From Nitrosopumilales archaeon (GTDB lineage: Archaea; Thermoproteota; Nitrososphaeria; Nitrososphaerales; Nitrosopumilaceae): a DNA stretch of 35,250 bases. The position numbers and the translations under genes were made by a program. Numbering within the stretch: position 1 is the stretch's first letter; each line of letters starts with the position of its first letter. The DNA lies in NCBI GenBank assembly GCA_900299125.1, contig OMIR01000041.1, positions 1 through 35,250 on the forward strand, written 5' to 3'. Positions 33,253 to 35,250 of this stretch are shown in pieces. Under the pieces are notes generated by a model that saw nothing but the letters and a program-made list of their open reading frames with translations, did not search any database and was not told the origin of the DNA.

Positions 33253-33260
33253 TTATTTAA
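33253..33260 (-). promoter_or_regulatory. TATA-like TTAAATAA for the SPASM radical SAM gene
   Basis: Read on the minus strand, TTAAATAA is centred about 26 nt before the GTG at 33231, in line with leaderless initiation. Confidence 0.45.
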
Positions 33261-33285
33261 TGATGCGATTAAAATGTATTTGATT

Positions 33286-33347
33286 ATTGAATTATCAGTC
33301 AATATTGACTTTACAATGCTTAACAACAATGTTGTGAATAATTCAAT
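33286..33347. repeat. Cloverleaf-like nested inverted repeats in the neuC upstream gap
   Basis: A 10-bp perfect inverted repeat (ATTGAATTAT at 33286-33295 and ATAATTCAAT at 33338-33347) encloses two further palindromes. One is the 14-bp perfect palindrome AGTCAATATTGACT at 33297-33310. The other is ACAACA-A-TGTTGT at 33323-33335. The 62-bp segment lies in the 146-bp divergent gap between the SPASM gene and neuC. It could be operator DNA, a structured RNA element or a remnant of a miniature mobile element. No terminal duplication is obvious. Confidence 0.5.
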
Positions 33348-33377
33348 CCAAAACCTTATTGTCAGACAAATTGATTA

Positions 33378-34529
33378 ATGATCGTGAAGAGAAAAATAGT
33401 AGTCACTACTGGATCAAGGGCAGATTATGGGATTCTCAGACAGGTACTCAAAGAAATTCGATCTAGCAAAAAGTTAGATCTATACCTAATTGTAACTGGC
33501 ATGCACCTGTCAAAAAAACATGGGTCTACAATTAATGAAATCAAAAATGATGGTTTTAAGATACAGGCTTCATTCAAAATGTTGCCCAAAGATGATTCCA
33601 TGTATTCTATGGCAAATGCCTTGGGTAGTGGAATAATCTCATTTACGACCGTTTTTAGAAAAATCAAACCTGACATCAATGTAGTTTTTGGTGATAGAGA
33701 TGAGATGCTTGCATCTGCACTTGCTGCATATCACATGAATATACCAAATGCGCACATTCATGGTGGAGATAAAACTCAGGGAGGAATAGATGAATACAAC
33801 AGACACGCCCTTACAAAAATCTCAAATATTCATTTTGCAGCTACAAAAAAAAGTAAAGATCGTATCATAAAGATGGGCGAAGATCCAAAATATGTTTTTC
33901 TTACAGGTTCGCCAAGTATTGATGAAATACTAGCAAATAAAGTCACGGATAAAAACATTCTTCAACAAAAATTTACTCTGAATCTTGATGGATCTGAAAT
34001 TCTTTTACTATATCATCCCGTGACAACACAATCTGAGCAGAGCGGCAAACAAATTCTCAACATTTTAAATACAATAACAAAGATGAAAAAACCAATAATC
34101 GCTATATCGCCAAACTCTGATGCTGGAAGCGAGATGATATTCAAATACCTAAAACTCTATTCTACAAAATACAACTTTCTCCAAATTCATCCGTCTGTTC
34201 CACGAAGTGATTTCCTTGGATTGCTCAAACATTGTGCCGTTTTGATTGGAAATTCAAGTAGCGGAATAATAGAGGCCAGCTGTTTTGATATACCAGTAGT
34301 AAACATTGGAATACGACAAAAAGATAGAGAAAAAGGCCATAACGTGATAGAAGTCACCGACGCTTCTCCTAGTAATATACGCAAAGCAATACTATCAGCT
34401 TTAAGAGCGAAAAACAAGTCAACGAAAGATCTTATCTATGGGAATGGTACTGCTTCTAAAAAAATTGTCAAACATCTTGAGAGAATTAAACTTGATACAA
34501 AATTAATACAAAAACAGATCTATTACTAG
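33378..34529 (+). CDS. neuC: UDP-N-acetylglucosamine 2-epimerase, hydrolysing (NeuC/LegG type)
   Basis: The 383-residue GT-B-fold protein begins with V-T-T-G-S-R-A-D-Y-G near 9-18, the family's UDP-binding start. It then shows V-F-G-D-R-D-E near 109-115, H-I-H-G-G-D near 131-136, R-H-A-L-T-K near 147-152, and T-G-S-P-S-I-D near 181-187. I-G-N-S-S-S-G-I-I-E-A lies in the C-terminal half. These are the marks of the hydrolysing epimerase that releases a ManNAc-type (or 2,4-diacetamido) sugar for NeuB. Which of NeuC or LegG applies depends on the substrate. The ATG start is clear. The acetyltransferase gene starts 2 bp after its stop, so they share an operon. Confidence 0.9.
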   Translation: MIVKRKIVVTTGSRADYGILRQVLKEIRSSKKLDLYLIVTGMHLSKKHGSTINEIKNDGFKIQASFKMLPKDDSMYSMANALGSGIISFTTVFRKIKPDINVVFGDRDEMLASALAAYHMNIPNAHIHGGDKTQGGIDEYNRHALTKISNIHFAATKKSKDRIIKMGEDPKYVFLTGSPSIDEILANKVTDKNILQQKFTLNLDGSEILLLYHPVTTQSEQSGKQILNILNTITKMKKPIIAISPNSDAGSEMIFKYLKLYSTKYNFLQIHPSVPRSDFLGLLKHCAVLIGNSSSGIIEASCFDIPVVNIGIRQKDREKGHNVIEVTDASPSNIRKAILSALRAKNKSTKDLIYGNGTASKKIVKHLERIKLDTKLIQKQIYY

Positions 34530-34531
34530 GC

Positions 34532-34927
34532 ATGAACAAAAAAGAAAACACATGGAAAAAACCTGTAATCAAACATTCTAAATTAACAAAATACAACTAC
34601 ATAGTTCAATATCCAGAAAACCTCAAACTTGGGAAAAATTTTGATATTGGTACGTTTACATATATCAATTGTAGATATGGCGTAGAAATAGGTGATAATG
34701 TCCAAATGGGTTCTCATTGTTCGATTTATTCACATTCTACAATTGATGACAAAATTGGTCCAGTAGTTCTAAACAAAGGATGTAGAATTGGTACCCATAG
34801 TACAATAATGCCTAATATCACAATAGGAGAAAATGCAGTTGTCGCTGCATATTCATTTGTAACTAAAGATATTCCTAAGAACGAACTCTGGTCTGGGATA
34901 CCTGCAAAATTCAAACGTAAACTGTAG
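34532..34927 (+). CDS. Hexapeptide-repeat acetyltransferase (NeuD/LegH-like)
   Basis: The 131-residue protein is mostly left-handed beta-helix: I-G-T-F-T-Y-I, I-G-D-N-V-Q-M, I-G-T-H-S-T-I and I-G-E-N-A-V-V repeats are visible. The ending W-S-G-I-P-A-K-F is typical of this acyltransferase class. S-H-C-S-I-Y-S-H-S lies near 69-77 and includes candidate catalytic His residues. The short size matches WbbJ-like O- or N-acetyltransferases. Two bp separate it from neuC, and the next gene follows after 8 bp, so it probably acetylates an amino group or hydroxyl in the nonulosonate pathway (inference). There is no membrane segment. Confidence 0.85.
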   Translation: MNKKENTWKKPVIKHSKLTKYNYIVQYPENLKLGKNFDIGTFTYINCRYGVEIGDNVQMGSHCSIYSHSTIDDKIGPVVLNKGCRIGTHSTIMPNITIGENAVVAAYSFVTKDIPKNELWSGIPAKFKRKL

Positions 34928-34935
34928 ATTATATC

Positions 34936-35250
34936 ATGAAATCGAAAATACTATTTTGGTTAGATTCTGCAATAACACCTTTTGCAATAGCAAAAGGTAT
35001 CTCTGATAACTATGATGCACAACTATATGCCATAATCGACATAACTGACAAACCAAAAAAGTTCTTCCAAAACCAAAAAATTGTGGATTTTTCTAAAATA
35101 TGGTTTTATCATGATCATATAAATCCGAGACTAATACCTGATCTGAATTATCTAACATCATTAGAAGAAAAAAATAACTTAAATTTGTGGGAATTAGCGT
35201 ATAATGAAAGACTGTTTTATAATTTCAATAAATATCGAAAATTCACAGAA
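34936..35250 (+). CDS. Start of an unrecognised surface-polysaccharide protein, 3'-partial
   Basis: An ATG at 34936 opens a frame of 105 codons that runs to the end of the window without a stop. The N-terminus (M-K-S-K-I-L-F-W-L-D) is a beta strand followed by a helix, suggestive of a nucleotide-sugar or Rossmann-like domain, and there is no signal peptide. No diagnostic motif is visible in this part. The gene lies 8 bp after the acetyltransferase gene and continues the neuC operon, so a capsule-type transferase is possible. I do not recognise the family with confidence. Confidence 0.6.
   Translation, partial: MKSKILFWLDSAITPFAIAKGISDNYDAQLYAIIDITDKPKKFFQNQKIVDFSKIWFYHDHINPRLIPDLNYLTSLEEKNNLNLWELAYNERLFYNFNKYRKFTE

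Noticed and set aside
1-35250. CRISPR arrays, tRNA or rRNA genes, insertion sequences or integrases
   Set aside because: I looked for repeat-spacer patterns, tRNA-like cloverleaves with conserved loops, and transposase motifs and found none.

Overview
The window looks like a surface-glycan (S-layer, exopolysaccharide or protein-glycosylation) biosynthesis island from an archaeon, most likely an ammonia-oxidising Nitrososphaerota (Thaumarchaeota) of the Nitrosopumilus type. The reasons are the AT-rich sequence, frequent TTG and GTG starts, TATA-like boxes about 26 nt upstream of many start codons (typical of leaderless archaeal mRNAs), and the mixture of protein families. No housekeeping or ammonia-oxidation marker is present, so the taxonomic call is inference. 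Coding density is very high; no gap exceeds about 225 bp, and no RNA gene, CRISPR array or insertion sequence was recognised.

Layout. (1) 1-4.0 kb: the end of a flippase-like membrane protein, then a deoxysugar group made of a DegT-fold 3-dehydratase with His in place of the PLP lysine, an extended SDR dehydratase and a GDP-fucose-synthase-type epimerase/reductase. (2) 3.9-12 kb: GT2 and GT39-type glycosyltransferases (two tail-to-tail paralogues of the latter), a second DegT aminotransferase, a GT4 and an FkbM methyltransferase. (3) 12-16.7 kb: an SDR, a Wzx-like flippase, a short NeuB-type synthase, a polysaccharide deacetylase and a hexapeptide acyltransferase. (4) 16.7-19.5 kb: a compact FkbH / acyl carrier protein / VOC / holo-ACP synthase cassette, a bacterial-style carrier-protein acylation module that is surprising in an archaeon; its VOC gene carries an in-frame amber codon. 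(5) 19.5-24 kb: a GT2, a TylF-type methyltransferase, RmlA, RmlB and a cupin sugar isomerase/epimerase. (6) 24-28 kb: a cobalamin-type radical SAM enzyme and a large capsule-type protein. (7) 28-35 kb: a nonulosonic-acid (sialic/legionaminic/pseudaminic-like) region with a CapD/PseB-type SDR, a PseA-type sugar amidotransferase, a DegT aminotransferase interrupted by an in-frame ochre codon, NeuA, a SPASM radical SAM enzyme, NeuC, a NeuD/LegH-like acetyltransferase and the start of another gene.

How they work together (inference). RmlA/RmlB, the Fcl/3-dehydratase group and NeuC/NeuB/NeuA make activated deoxy-, dideoxy- and nonulosonic sugars. The aminotransferases, acyltransferases, amidotransferase, ACP module, methyltransferases and radical SAM enzymes decorate them. 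The GT2, GT4 and GT39 enzymes assemble them on a polyprenyl carrier and the Wzx-like protein exports the product. Genes switch strand often and several convergent pairs overlap at their 3' ends.

Most noteworthy: the archaeal FkbH-ACP-AcpS cassette, two clean in-frame nonsense codons in otherwise intact genes, a PseA-like amidotransferase beside nonulosonate genes, a possible 3,6-dideoxyhexose (colitose-like) route, and a cloverleaf-like nested inverted-repeat structure upstream of neuC.
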